Positions 14,306-22,396 of a stretch of 64,000 nucleotides of DNA are shown here, one piece after another (position 1 is the first letter of the stretch; each line of letters begins with the position of its first letter). A program made the position numbers and the translations under genes. Under the pieces are notes generated by a model. That model was not told the origin of the DNA. It saw only the letters and a list, made by a program, of their open reading frames with translations, and searched no databases. The stretch is taken from assembly GCF_002116905.1 (NCBI RefSeq), contig NZ_CP015118.1, positions 5,394,001 through 5,458,000 on the forward strand, written 5' to 3'. The stretch comes from Piscinibacter gummiphilus. Lineage in GTDB: Bacteria > Pseudomonadota > Gammaproteobacteria > Burkholderiales > Burkholderiaceae_C.

Positions 14306-16203
14306 GGCAGGCGCGTGATGCGCGGCAGCTTCAGCGCCGGGTCGGCCGGGTCGTAGGCCGGCGCCGGGGCCTTGTAGCCGCTGCTCAGGTAGGCGATCAG
14401 CGCGTCGATGTCCTGCGCACCACCCAGCACCGCGGTGCCGCCCATCAGCACGGTGAAGCCGTCGCCGCCGGTCGCGAGGAAGTTGTTGACCGTCACGCGG
14501 TAGGTCTTCGTGGGGTTCAGCACGAGGCCGGCGCGCACGATCTCTTCGGCAACCCCGGCGGACACCGGCGGCACCACCGACACGTCGGTGGGCGTGAGGC
14601 TCAGGTCGACGATCTTCGCGCACGGCGCGGCCGAGGCGCTCCACGAGTACTTCACACCGTTGGACACCTGCAGGATGCGCTGGCCCGTCTGGCCGTTGCA
14701 GCCGGCGAACTGCTGCTCGAGCAGGTCCTTGAGCTGCTGGGCCGTCAGCGTCATCGTGACGAGGCTGTTGCCGAACGGCTGCGTGGTGAACGCGTCGCCG
14801 TAGGTCAGCGCGTACGGGTACGCGGCGCCGGTGAAGCCCGGGTTGCGCACGCCGCCCGGGTTCATGAAGGCGGCCACCGCGCCACCGAGGCCGGCGGGTT
14901 GCGTGGCCATCAGCTGCGCGTCGGCGATCAGGCTGCCGGCGGGCATCTCGCCAGCGGCGTTGGCGGTGTTGGGCAGCGCCGTGGTGATGGTGCCGATCAC
15001 CTGGCCGGCGAGCGGCGACGCGAGCGCGGCGTAGCCGTCGACGAGGTTCTTCGTGGCCGGGTTCGTGGCCACGGCCTGGATCAGCGCCGGGTCGGTGCGG
15101 TCCACGAGGCGGTTGGTGGCGGCCACCGAGACCACGTCGCGCGTGGCGGTGTCGATGGTGAGGTCCACGTCGGTCAGCACGCGGCCGAAGGCGCTGGCGC
15201 TCGTGACGGGCACGAGGCGGCCCGTCTTGTTCGGCAGGCCCGTGGGACGCGGCGTCACGGTGACGGCACCGGCGACGCTGCGCACGTCGACCGTGCCGGC
15301 CGAGCAGTTGTAGGCCGCGTGCGTGTGGCCGCTGATCACGAGGTCGACGGCGTTGTCGAGCTTCTCGACGATCTTGCCGATGTCGGAGGCGCCACCGCCC
15401 GCGACGGCGAGGTTGCCGTCGCAGCCGTTGATGTCGCCGAGGTTCGGGCTCGACTGGAAACCGCCCTGGTGCACCAGCACGACGATGGACTCGATGCCTT
15501 GCGCGCGCAGCTTCGGCACGAGCGCATTCACCGTGGCGGCCTCGTCGTTGAACGTGAGGCCGGCGACGCCGGTGGGCGTGACGATCGACGGCGTGGCCTT
15601 GAGCGTCATGCCGATGAATGCCACCTTCACGCCGTTGAAGGTCTTGACGCCGTAGGCGGGCAACAGCGTGCGGCCGGTGGCGGTCTCGACCACGTTGGCC
15701 GACAGCCACTTGAACTTCGCGCCGTCGAACGTGCCCGGCGCGCCGGAGCCGAGGCCGCGGCAGCTGTTCGGGTCGGGCAGGCCGTTGGTGGTCTTGCAAC
15801 CGCCGTTCTGCAGGCGGCGCAGCTCGGCCGAGCCCTTGTCGAACTCGTGGTTGCCCACGGCGTTGAACTCGAGGCCGATCTGGTTGAGCGACTCGATGGC
15901 GGGTTCGTCGAAGAACAGCGCCGACACCAGCGGCGAGGCGCCGATGAAGTCGCCGGCACCGACGACCACGTGGTTCGGGTTGCCGGCCTTCAGGCGGGCG
16001 ACGGCGGCGGCGACGAACTCGGCGCCCCCCACGGCCGGGCGCTGGGCCGCGGGCACGGTGGTGTTGACCCCGAAGGTGCCTGGCGATTGCAGGTTGCCGT
16101 GGAAGTCGTTGAAGCCGATCACCTTGACGGTGACGGTGGGGCCGGCGTGGGCCAGCGAGCAGGCCGCAAGGGCCAGGGCGGCGGCGAGGCGGGAGATCGT
16201 CAT
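14302..16203 (-). CDS. Secreted bifunctional metallophosphatase / 5'-nucleotidase
   Basis: 633 residues with a typical signal peptide (cleavage after SLAHA). The N-terminal metallophosphoesterase domain (about 22-340) has the dinuclear-metal motifs FNDFHGNL, GAGDFIGAS, GNHEFD, and GHTHAAY. The C-terminal nucleotide-binding domain (about 360-600) includes GSLIADAQL, FMNPGGVR and FGNSLVTM. It dephosphorylates extracellular nucleotides to release nucleoside and phosphate in the periplasm or outside. It lies 14 bases downstream of a PEP-CTERM gene and overlaps the next gene at its stop. The start at 16203 is preceded by GGGAGGCACACC. A role in phosphate or nucleotide scavenging is likely. Confidence 0.93.
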   Translation of the reverse strand: MTISRLAAALALAACSLAHAGPTVTVKVIGFNDFHGNLQSPGTFGVNTTVPAAQRPAVGGAEFVAAAVARLKAGNPNHVVVGAGDFIGASPLVSALFFDEPAIESLNQIGLEFNAVGNHEFDKGSAELRRLQNGGCKTTNGLPDPNSCRGLGSGAPGTFDGAKFKWLSANVVETATGRTLLPAYGVKTFNGVKVAFIGMTLKATPSIVTPTGVAGLTFNDEAATVNALVPKLRAQGIESIVVLVHQGGFQSSPNLGDINGCDGNLAVAGGGASDIGKIVEKLDNAVDLVISGHTHAAYNCSAGTVDVRSVAGAVTVTPRPTGLPNKTGRLVPVTSASAFGRVLTDVDLTIDTATRDVVSVAATNRLVDRTDPALIQAVATNPATKNLVDGYAALASPLAGQVIGTITTALPNTANAAGEMPAGSLIADAQLMATQPAGLGGAVAAFMNPGGVRNPGFTGAAYPYALTYGDAFTTQPFGNSLVTMTLTAQQLKDLLEQQFAGCNGQTGQRILQVSNGVKYSWSASAAPCAKIVDLSLTPTDVSVVPPVSAGVAEEIVRAGLVLNPTKTYRVTVNNFLATGGDGFTVLMGGTAVLGGAQDIDALIAYLSSGYKAPAPAYDPADPALKLPRITRLP

Positions 16204-16217
16204 GGTGTGCCTCCCGT

Positions 16218-16814
16218 TCAGCCGCGGCGGCGGGCCAGGCCGGCGAACAGCGCGAGGCCGGCCACCATCATCGCGAGGGCCGGGGCCTCGGGCACCGGGG
16301 CCATCGTCAGGTTCACGGCGCCGGCGGTCGAGTTCAGCGGCAGCCCGTCGAACTGCACCGATTGGCCGAGGTACCCCGAGATGCGGTAGGTGCCCGCGCC
16401 GAGGGAGAACGTGGCGCTGCTGAAGTTCGCGGGGTCGGCCAGGGCGGCCGCGTAGTCGAGGCCGGCGTAGGCGGCGGTGTCGACCGAAGTGGCCGGCACG
16501 AACGACGTGCTGCCGAGCAGGCTGCCGAAGTTGCTCACGAGGAAGGTGTCGCCCGCGAAGCCGGCGTCGACGACGGTGAGGCTGCCGGTGAACCCCGAGG
16601 CGATCGTGAATTCGAAGAAGAGCTGCGCGCCGAAGGCCGGGTCGAGGCTGTTCGCGTTGTCGATCCATTCGACACCCTGCGACAGGGCATCGAGGTCGCT
16701 GACGTTGAAGCCGACCCACTGCCCGTCGGCGGCGAGCGACACGGTGGTGGCGGCGGCCGGGGCGGCCAGCGCGGCCGACAGCAGGCCGGCGGCGATCAGA
16801 TGCTTCTTCGACAC
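16218..16814 (-). CDS. PEP-CTERM sorting-domain protein
   Basis: 198 residues from a GTG at 16814 (good GGGAG upstream); an upstream ATG at 16862 adds an unlikely hydrophilic leader. There is an N-terminal signal peptide (ending APAAA), a beta-rich secreted body of about 150 residues, and a C-terminal exosortase signal: PVPEAPA, a hydrophobic helix MMVAGLALFAGL and a terminal ARRRG. The motif is PEA rather than the canonical PEP. Such proteins are processed by an exosortase/EpsH-type transpeptidase and reach the cell surface or exopolysaccharide matrix. No exosortase is in this window. It is 14 bases upstream of the 5'-nucleotidase, so the two are an operon. Confidence 0.85.
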   Translation of the reverse strand: MSKKHLIAAGLLSAALAAPAAATTVSLAADGQWVGFNVSDLDALSQGVEWIDNANSLDPAFGAQLFFEFTIASGFTGSLTVVDAGFAGDTFLVSNFGSLLGSTSFVPATSVDTAAYAGLDYAAALADPANFSSATFSLGAGTYRISGYLGQSVQFDGLPLNSTAGAVNLTMAPVPEAPALAMMVAGLALFAGLARRRG

Positions 16815-16860
16815 GTGGGATCTCCCTGTTGGAACGATCCCGTGACTTTCTTCACGGCGC

Positions 16861-16878
16861 ATGACGCGCCTGTGAAGC
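16861..16878 (-). promoter_or_regulatory. Weak Pho-box-like repeat upstream of PEP-CTERM/5'-nucleotidase operon
   Basis: On the minus strand GCTTCAC-AGGC-GCGTCAT gives two 7-base units 11 bases apart, related to the CTGTCAY units of a Pho box but with mismatches. It is weaker than the array at 52335-52363 and is noted mainly because the downstream operon has the same gene content. Confidence 0.25.
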
Positions 16879-17064
16879 TCAGAATGAGCAACCCAGCGTG
16901 CGCAGCGCCCGGCGCAGCAGCGAGGAACGGGTGGGCACCACCGAGGGCGGCCGGGTGCCGGCGCGCGCCATCGACGGCGATGCCAGCGCGTGGCGGTGGT
17001 ACGTCGCGCTGCGCACCACGCGGCGCGCCGTCGTCGGGAACAGGGTCGGGGATCCGGGGGCCAT
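16879..17064 (-). CDS. Possible 61-residue arginine-rich small protein
   Basis: The 326 bases between the PEP-CTERM gene and the CorA-type gene hold one credible small frame: ATG at 17064 preceded by a perfect AAGGAG at six bases. The product is basic and serine/proline/arginine-rich (for example VVRSATYHRHAL and SSLLRRALRTLGCSF), without a signal peptide or known domain. Only the ribosome site supports it; composition could equally be non-coding GC-rich sequence. I see nothing else in this interval except the weak repeat at 16861-16878. Confidence 0.35.
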   Translation of the reverse strand: MAPGSPTLFPTTARRVVRSATYHRHALASPSMARAGTRPPSVVPTRSSLLRRALRTLGCSF

Positions 17065-17140
17065 CACTCACTCCTTGAATCAGCCTCACGCGATGGTGGG
17101 GGCCGACCGTGTCAGGGGAATGACGCCGCCGGAAAAACCT

Positions 17141-18163
17141 TCAGGGCTCCCGGTTCTTCCGGAAGGCGAGCCAGCCCAGGCAGCCGGTGAGCGCCGCCAC
17201 GAGGCCCACCACCACGAGGAACCCGTGCGGGTGGTCGGCGAGCGGGATGCCGCCCACGTTCATCCCCAGCAGGCCGGCGATCAGGTTGATCGGCAGCGCC
17301 AGCACGGTCACGATCGTCAGCACGAAGAGGCTGCGGTTGTTCTGCTCGTTGACCTGCGCGGCCACCTCTTCCTGCAGCAGCTTGATGCGTTCCTGCAGCG
17401 ACTGCATGTCGCGCAACACCACCGAGAACTCCTCGGTCGCCTGGCGCAGCTCCTGCACGTCGCGCTCGGCCATCCACGACGGCGGGTGCTGCAGCAGCCG
17501 GAACAGCGAGGCGGGCTCCGGCGCCAGCAGCCGCTGCAGGCGCACGAGCAGCCGGCGCAGCACGCCGAGCTTGGCCCGCTTGGTGTCGAGCTTGCCGGCG
17601 AGCAGCTGGTCCTCGATGTCGTCGATGCGCGCGGTGACACTCCGCACGATCTCGACGAGCACGTCGGCCTGGTCGCGCATCAGGTGCTCGAGCAGCTCGA
17701 CCGTGGAGCGCAGCGGGATGCCCCCGCGCACCGCGCCGCGCAGCTTGTCGACCGAACGCAGCGGCTGGCGGCGGGCGGTCACCATCAGGCGCCGGTCCAC
17801 GTGCACCCACAGCGTGGAGAGGTCCGACGGCTCGAACGAGAAGTCGAAGTGCACGTCGTTGATCACGGCGATCAGCACGTCGTCGGCGCGTTCGATGCGG
17901 GTGGACCGGGTGTCGTCCTTCAGGGTCTCGAAGAAGGTCTCGGACAGCCCGCCCTGCTCCGCGAGCCAGCGCTCGGCGGCGTTGTGGGACAGGTTGAAGT
18001 GGAGCCAGACGAACGCATCGTCGTCCACGCCATCGCCGTCGGCCTTCGCCCAGGCAATGGCTTGCGCGGCGTCGATGGGCGCCGCCGCCTGCCCCGGGCG
18101 GAGCAGGTAACCGCAGATCAGGCCCGTGTCGTCGGCGCCGTAGGTGGGTGCGCCAGTGTCCAT
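17141..18163 (-). CDS. CorA/ZntB-family divalent metal transporter
   Basis: 340 residues. A large cytosolic alpha/beta domain precedes a long stalk helix (about 165-270) and two C-terminal membrane helices. Between the helices is the selectivity motif GMNVGGIP (GMN), characteristic of CorA-type channels. The sequence resembles the ZntB branch, which moves Zn2+ rather than importing Mg2+. The start at 18163 (MDTGAP) follows a GAGG; the next upstream ATG would add a few unconserved residues. Pentamers in the inner membrane are expected. The exact metal cannot be read from the sequence. Confidence 0.9.
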   Translation of the reverse strand: MDTGAPTYGADDTGLICGYLLRPGQAAAPIDAAQAIAWAKADGDGVDDDAFVWLHFNLSHNAAERWLAEQGGLSETFFETLKDDTRSTRIERADDVLIAVINDVHFDFSFEPSDLSTLWVHVDRRLMVTARRQPLRSVDKLRGAVRGGIPLRSTVELLEHLMRDQADVLVEIVRSVTARIDDIEDQLLAGKLDTKRAKLGVLRRLLVRLQRLLAPEPASLFRLLQHPPSWMAERDVQELRQATEEFSVVLRDMQSLQERIKLLQEEVAAQVNEQNNRSLFVLTIVTVLALPINLIAGLLGMNVGGIPLADHPHGFLVVVGLVAALTGCLGWLAFRKNREP

Positions 18164-18234
18164 GGCGGGTCCTCGCATCGAAAGAAAGCGGGGCCGACTG
18201 TAGCGGAAGCGCCAGGCGGCGCGGTGAAGAATGG

Positions 18235-18639
18235 TCAGCGGCCGGTGCGCCGAGCCGCCTCGTCCACCCACTCGCCGAGCGACGCGGCGAAGGCGGTCGC
18301 GTCCATCGGCTTGGTCAGGTGCCGGTCGAAACCGGCCTCCAGCGCACGGCGCCGGTCGTCGTCGTGCCCCCAGCCGGTGGCGGCGACGATCAGCACGCGG
18401 CGGCCCCAGTCGGTGGCCCGCAGCCGCGTGGCCACCTCGTAGCCGCTCAGGCCCGGCATGCCGATGTCGAGCACCACCACCTGCGGCCGCAGGCGTTCGG
18501 CCGCGACGAGCGCGGACGTGCCGTCATGGGCGACCTCGACGGTGTGCCCCTCGAACTCCAGCAGCATGGCCAGGCTCTCGGCGGCATCCTCGCTGTCGTC
18601 GGCGACCAGGATGGTGAAGGCACGCGGCTCGGGCGACAC
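18235..18639 (-). CDS. Single-domain response regulator (CheY-like)
   Basis: 134 residues, essentially one receiver domain. Seen are the acidic pair in LVADDSEDA, the phospho-acceptor aspartate in VVVLDIGMPGLSG, and the lysine in LTKPMD. There is no DNA-binding output domain. The start is chosen as GTG at 18639 because GAGGAG lies upstream and the receiver fold begins right after; upstream frames add an unstructured leader. It is divergent from the histidine kinase at 18794 with 154 bases between, so the two may form a signalling pair acting by phosphorelay or protein contact. Confidence 0.85.
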   Translation of the reverse strand: MSPEPRAFTILVADDSEDAAESLAMLLEFEGHTVEVAHDGTSALVAAERLRPQVVVLDIGMPGLSGYEVATRLRATDWGRRVLIVAATGWGHDDDRRRALEAGFDRHLTKPMDATAFAASLGEWVDEAARRTGR

Positions 18640-18793
18640 GGGCAGGGAACTCCTCGGGACACCCGCGCCAGCCGCGGGCAGCCCGTCATTGTGGGCCGGA
18701 CGAAGGCGAGCCGCGACACGGCCTCCGTGACGGATGCCCCGACTTCCCGCCCCGCGCATAGACTCGTGGCTGTCACGAAGGGAAAACCCATCC

Positions 18794-20164
18794 ATGCTGA
18801 GAACCATCGCGGAACGCTGGCTGCGCAAACGGTTCACGTTCCCCGTGCTGGTCATCGTCGCCGCCGGTCTGCTCGTCCTGAGCGAGGTCACCTACTTCCA
18901 GACGTCCGCCACGCTGCGCGGCGGCATCGGCTGGAGCGAGGCCCGCATGGCCACCGCCCGGCTCCAGCAGCTGATGACCGACGTGGAATCCGCCTCGCGC
19001 GGCTTCCTGCTCACCGGCCACGTCGACGACCTCGCCCCCTACCAGACCGCTCTGGCGGAACTGCCCGGCGCGCGGCAGGCCGTCGCCGACCACCTGGAGC
19101 GGCTGGGCCCCGCCGGCCACGAGACCGGCCGGCGGCTCGCGCTGGTGACCAGCGAGGCGCTGGCCGAGACCGCCGAGGCGCTCGCGCTGGCCCAGTCCGG
19201 CCGGCGCGACGCCGCCATCGCCCTGCTGGAGACCGGCCAGAGCCGCGAGAAGATGGCCGCGCTGCGCTACACCCTCGGCGAGCAGCTGCAGCAGACGGCG
19301 AAGTCGCAGGTCGCGTCGCGGGTCACGATCTTCGATTCGCTGATGGTCAACCGCCTCGGCGTCGGCGCGCTGGCCGTGCTGAGCGTGCTGGGCCTCTTCG
19401 TCTACATGGGCCAGCTCCACCTGCAGGACCAGGAGCGCAACCAGCAGCAGGCCGCACTCGCGCGCGAGCGGGTGCGCCTGGAGGACGAGGTGCGCCGACG
19501 CACCGCCGACCTGCGCGAACTCACCCAGCACCTGCAGACCGCCCGCGAGGACGAACGCGCCCACCTCGCCCGCGAGCTGCACGACGAACTGGGCGGGCTG
19601 CTCACGGCCATCAAGCTCGACCTGGCCCGCCTGCGCAACAAGCTCACCGACCGCGACGACCTGAAGGAACGGCTCGACCACATGAACCGCAGCCTCAACG
19701 AGGGCATCGCGTTCAAGCGCCGCATCATCGAGGACCTGCGGCCGTCCGCACTCGCCAACCTGGGCCTGAAGGTGTCGTTGGAGGCCCTGTGCAAGGACAT
19801 GGCGGAACGCCTGGACGTGCCGGTGGACGCGCAGCTGACCGACGTGAGCCTGAGCCCGCAGGCCGACCTCGCGATCTACCGCTTCGTGCAGGAGGCGTTG
19901 ACCAACATCGGCAAACACGCCGAGGCCACGAGCGTGAGGGTGACGCTGGGCCCGTCCGGCGACCGGGCGGTGGTGGAGGTTCGCGACGATGGCGCGGGCT
20001 TCGACACCACCCTGCCGCGGCCCGGCCACCACGGGCTCACGGGCATGCGCTTCCGCGCCGAGACGATGGGCGGGCGCGTGACGGTGACGTCCGCGCCCGG
20101 GCGGGGCACGCTGCTGCGCGCCGAGTTCCCGCGGAAGGTGTCCGACGAGGAACGGGCGGCCTGA
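18794..20164 (+). CDS. CHASE3-type sensor histidine kinase (NarX/DesK class)
   Basis: 456 residues. Order: membrane helix (about 15-33), periplasmic helical CHASE3-like sensor (about 40-180, with VESASRGFLLTGHVDDLAPY), second helix (about 192-212), coiled coil, HisKA_3 dimerisation domain with the phospho-histidine in LARELHDELGGLLTAIKL, then an HATPase domain (about 350-445) with LTNIGKHAEA, VRDDGAGFD and GLTGMRFRAETMGG. HisKA_3 kinases normally pair with NarL-type regulators, yet the only adjacent regulator is the CheY-like protein encoded divergently. The start at 18794 has GAAGGG upstream. The 15-base palindrome CTGACGC-G-GCGTCAG spans its stop codon. Confidence 0.9.
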   Translation: MLRTIAERWLRKRFTFPVLVIVAAGLLVLSEVTYFQTSATLRGGIGWSEARMATARLQQLMTDVESASRGFLLTGHVDDLAPYQTALAELPGARQAVADHLERLGPAGHETGRRLALVTSEALAETAEALALAQSGRRDAAIALLETGQSREKMAALRYTLGEQLQQTAKSQVASRVTIFDSLMVNRLGVGALAVLSVLGLFVYMGQLHLQDQERNQQQAALARERVRLEDEVRRRTADLRELTQHLQTAREDERAHLARELHDELGGLLTAIKLDLARLRNKLTDRDDLKERLDHMNRSLNEGIAFKRRIIEDLRPSALANLGLKVSLEALCKDMAERLDVPVDAQLTDVSLSPQADLAIYRFVQEALTNIGKHAEATSVRVTLGPSGDRAVVEVRDDGAGFDTTLPRPGHHGLTGMRFRAETMGGRVTVTSAPGRGTLLRAEFPRKVSDEERAA

Positions 20165-20368
20165 CGCGGCGTCAGCGCCGGTGGGCGCCGGGCCTCACGC
20201 CGCCGTAGCGCGCGGCGAAACCGGCGGCGAACACGGCCCGCAGGGCCTGCCACGAAAAGGGGAACGGGTTGAGTCGCATGACCGCGGCGACGCAAGGCCC
20301 ATGCCGCGGCACCCTCCCGCTGGCGGTGCATCCGTGCCCTGCCATGGTGCCGAACGGGCCGCTTTTGC
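20165..20368. other. Non-coding interval upstream of the guanidine operon promoter
   Basis: No convincing gene. It holds NtrC-like half-sites: GCACC at 20309-20313 and GGTGC at 20325-20329 (inverted, 11 bases apart), and GGTGCC at 20346-20351. These lie 20-60 bases before the sigma-54 promoter and could bind an enhancer protein such as NtrC, but spacing differs from the standard site. Confidence 0.3.
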
Positions 20369-20385
20369 TGGCACACCGCTTGCAA
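20369..20385 (+). promoter_or_regulatory. Sigma-54 promoter of the guanidine operon
   Basis: TGGCAC-ACCGC-TTGCAA matches the -24/-12 consensus TGGCAC-N5-TTGCW at every defined base. Transcription would start near 20396, just before the riboswitch. Sigma-54 use fits a nitrogen-source operon controlled by NtrC. Confidence 0.85.
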
Positions 20386-20423
20386 CCGTTCGGCTCGCGA
20401 GAAAGACCATCACGTCTTCTTTC

Positions 20424-20536
20424 ACAGGATGGCTAGGGTTCCGGCTGCCGGCACGGCAGCGCTGGTCCGAGAGCCATCGGCCTGTCGCGGCCTTCACCGC
20501 ACCAGGCTCCACGGCGGGACAAAAGCCCGGGAGATT
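20424..20536 (+). ncRNA. Guanidine-I riboswitch (ykkC class)
   Basis: The highly conserved blocks of the guanidine-I aptamer occur in order: CTAGGGTTCCGG at 20433-20444, GGTCCGAGAG at 20464-20473, and ACGGCGGGACAAAAGCCCGG at 20511-20530. This RNA binds guanidinium and turns on exporters or degradation genes. Here it precedes a transporter and carboxylase operon whose products fit guanidine use. Downstream, GGACGGAGG (20552-20560) can pair with CCTCGTCC (20583-20590), ending directly against the AGGAG ribosome site of the first gene, a possible expression platform. I am confident of the class; the switching mechanism is inferred. Confidence 0.95.
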
Positions 20537-20601
20537 CACTTCGGTCCGAGAGGACGGAGGTGGTGTCTCTCGCGCGCCCATCCCTCGTCCAGGAGCCTGT
20601 G

Positions 20602-21597
20602 ATGTCCCGATTCCCCTCAGCGTTCGTCCGCCGTGCCGCCGGCGCGGTCACCGCCCTCGCATTCGGCCTCGCCGCCCTCGCCCCGCTGCCCGCCGCGGCC
20701 GAGGTGAAGGTCGGGGTGTCCGACTGGCCCGGCTGGGTCGCCTGGTACGTGGCCGAGCAGAAGGGCTTCTTCAAGAAACACGGCGCCGACGTCAAGCTCG
20801 TCTGGTTCGCCAACTACACCGATTCCATCGCCGCGCTGTCGTCCGGCCAGCTCGACGCCAACGCGCAGACCTGGTCCGACACGCTCGGGCCGCTCGCCAA
20901 GGGCCTGCCGCTCAAGGCCATCCTCGTGAACGACAACTCGGCCGGCAACGACGCACTGCTCGTCGGCCCGAAGGTCACGTCGTTCGCGCAGCTCAAGGGC
21001 AAGTCGGTCGCGCTCGAGCAGTACAGCATCTCGCACTTCGTGCTGGCCACCGCGCTCGCGAAGAACGGCATGAAACCGTCCGACGTGAAGATCGTCAACC
21101 TGCCCGCGGGCGATGCGGCCGCGGCCTTCCTCACGGGCCGGGTCGACGCCGCCGTGGTGTGGAACCCGTGGATCAGCAAGATCGAGACGAGCGGCAAGGG
21201 CCGCGCGCTCTTCACGTCGAAGGACATGCCGGGCCTCGTGCCCGACCTGCTCGTGGCGCAGGAGAAGGCGATCGCGTCCAAGCGCAAGGACCTCGTCGGC
21301 ATGATCCGCGCGTGGTTCGACACCGAGAAGTTCATCCGCGAGCAGCCCGACGAGGCCGCGAAGATCATGTCGAAGGTCGTGGGCATGACCCCGGCCGAAT
21401 ACAAGGTCTTCATGCCGGGCACCCGCTTCTTCGACAGCGCCGCCAACAAGAGTGCGCTCGACGGCAAGCAGCCCCAGTCGCTCTCGGCCACCGCCCCCAC
21501 CATCGCGGCGTTCCTCGCCGAACACAAGCTGATCGACGGCAAGCCCGACGCCGCCCGCGGCATCGACGCCACGCTGCTCGCCGACGCGCTGAAGTAA
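20602..21597 (+). CDS. ABC transporter substrate-binding protein, guanidine/urea-carboxylase region
   Basis: 331 residues with a signal peptide (cleavage after PAAA at about residue 32). It belongs to the NitT/TauT-like periplasmic binding family: VGVSDWPGWVAWYVAEQKGFFKKHG, then LSSGQLDANAQTW and AAAFLTGRVDAAVVWNPW. The start at 20602 follows AGGAG at six bases. It is the first gene behind the guanidine-I riboswitch and is followed after 4 bases by the permease. The ligand is probably guanidine or a related cation, from the riboswitch and downstream carboxylase; the fold itself does not tell. Confidence 0.9.
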   Translation: MSRFPSAFVRRAAGAVTALAFGLAALAPLPAAAEVKVGVSDWPGWVAWYVAEQKGFFKKHGADVKLVWFANYTDSIAALSSGQLDANAQTWSDTLGPLAKGLPLKAILVNDNSAGNDALLVGPKVTSFAQLKGKSVALEQYSISHFVLATALAKNGMKPSDVKIVNLPAGDAAAAFLTGRVDAAVVWNPWISKIETSGKGRALFTSKDMPGLVPDLLVAQEKAIASKRKDLVGMIRAWFDTEKFIREQPDEAAKIMSKVVGMTPAEYKVFMPGTRFFDSAANKSALDGKQPQSLSATAPTIAAFLAEHKLIDGKPDAARGIDATLLADALK

Positions 21598-21601
21598 GGC
21601 C

Positions 21602-22396
21602 ATGGCGACACCGTCGATGTGGGCCATCCGCCAGGCGATCCCGCGGCGGGCGTACGGGATGCTCGCCCTCGCGGGCCTGCTGATCCCGCTCGTCGCGTGG
21701 GCGTGGCTGAGTGCGTCGTCCGGGGTCAACCCGGTGTTCCTGCCCGGCCCGCTGAAGGTGCTGGAACGGATCCACACCTGGTGGACCGAGGACGACCTGC
21801 TCGGCGACACCGCGATCAGCACGCTGCGCGTGTTCCTCGGCTGGGCGCTGTCGGTCGTGATCGCCGTGCCCATCGGGCTCTTCATCGGCACGTGGCGCTC
21901 GGTGCAGGCGCTGCTGGAGCCGCTGACGGACTTCGTGCGCTACATGCCGGCCGTGGCCTTCGTGCCGCTCGTGATGCTGTGGGTGGGCATCGACGAAAGC
22001 GCGAAGATCGCGATCATCTTCCTCGGCTCGTTTTTCCAGATGGTGCTGATGGTGGCCGAAGACGTGCGCCGCGTGCCGCTCGCGCAGATCGAGGCGGCGC
22101 AGACGATGGGGGCCACGCGGCGCGAGGTGCTCGAACGCGTGATCTTCCCGTCGGCCAAGCCCGCGCTGCTCGACACGCTGCGCATCAGCATGGGCTGCGC
22201 GTGGACCTACCTCGTCGTGGCCGAACTCGTGGCCGCGAACTCCGGGCTCGGCTTCTCGATCCTGAAGGCCCAGCGCTTCCTGCAGACCGACAAGATCTTC
22301 GCCGGCATCCTGCTGATCGGCCTGATCGGGCTCGTGATCGACCAGCTGTTCCGACTCCTCCACCGCAAGGTGTTCCCGTGGATGCACACCCGATGA
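21602..22396 (+). CDS. ABC transporter permease of the guanidine operon
   Basis: 264 residues, about six membrane helices, of the NitT/TauT/SsuC permease family. The cytoplasmic EAA loop that contacts the ATPase is visible as EAAQTMGATRREVLERVIFPSA (residues about 161-182). The N-terminal LPGPLKVLERI segment is typical for the family. It starts 4 bases after the binding protein and its stop overlaps the ATPase start (ATGA). It would form a homodimeric channel in the inner membrane. Confidence 0.92.
   Translation: MATPSMWAIRQAIPRRAYGMLALAGLLIPLVAWAWLSASSGVNPVFLPGPLKVLERIHTWWTEDDLLGDTAISTLRVFLGWALSVVIAVPIGLFIGTWRSVQALLEPLTDFVRYMPAVAFVPLVMLWVGIDESAKIAIIFLGSFFQMVLMVAEDVRRVPLAQIEAAQTMGATRREVLERVIFPSAKPALLDTLRISMGCAWTYLVVAELVAANSGLGFSILKAQRFLQTDKIFAGILLIGLIGLVIDQLFRLLHRKVFPWMHTR

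Noticed and set aside
20172..20279. 35-residue frame on the minus strand upstream of the guanidine operon
   Set aside because: No convincing ribosome site, no homology recognised, and the region is better explained as regulatory DNA.
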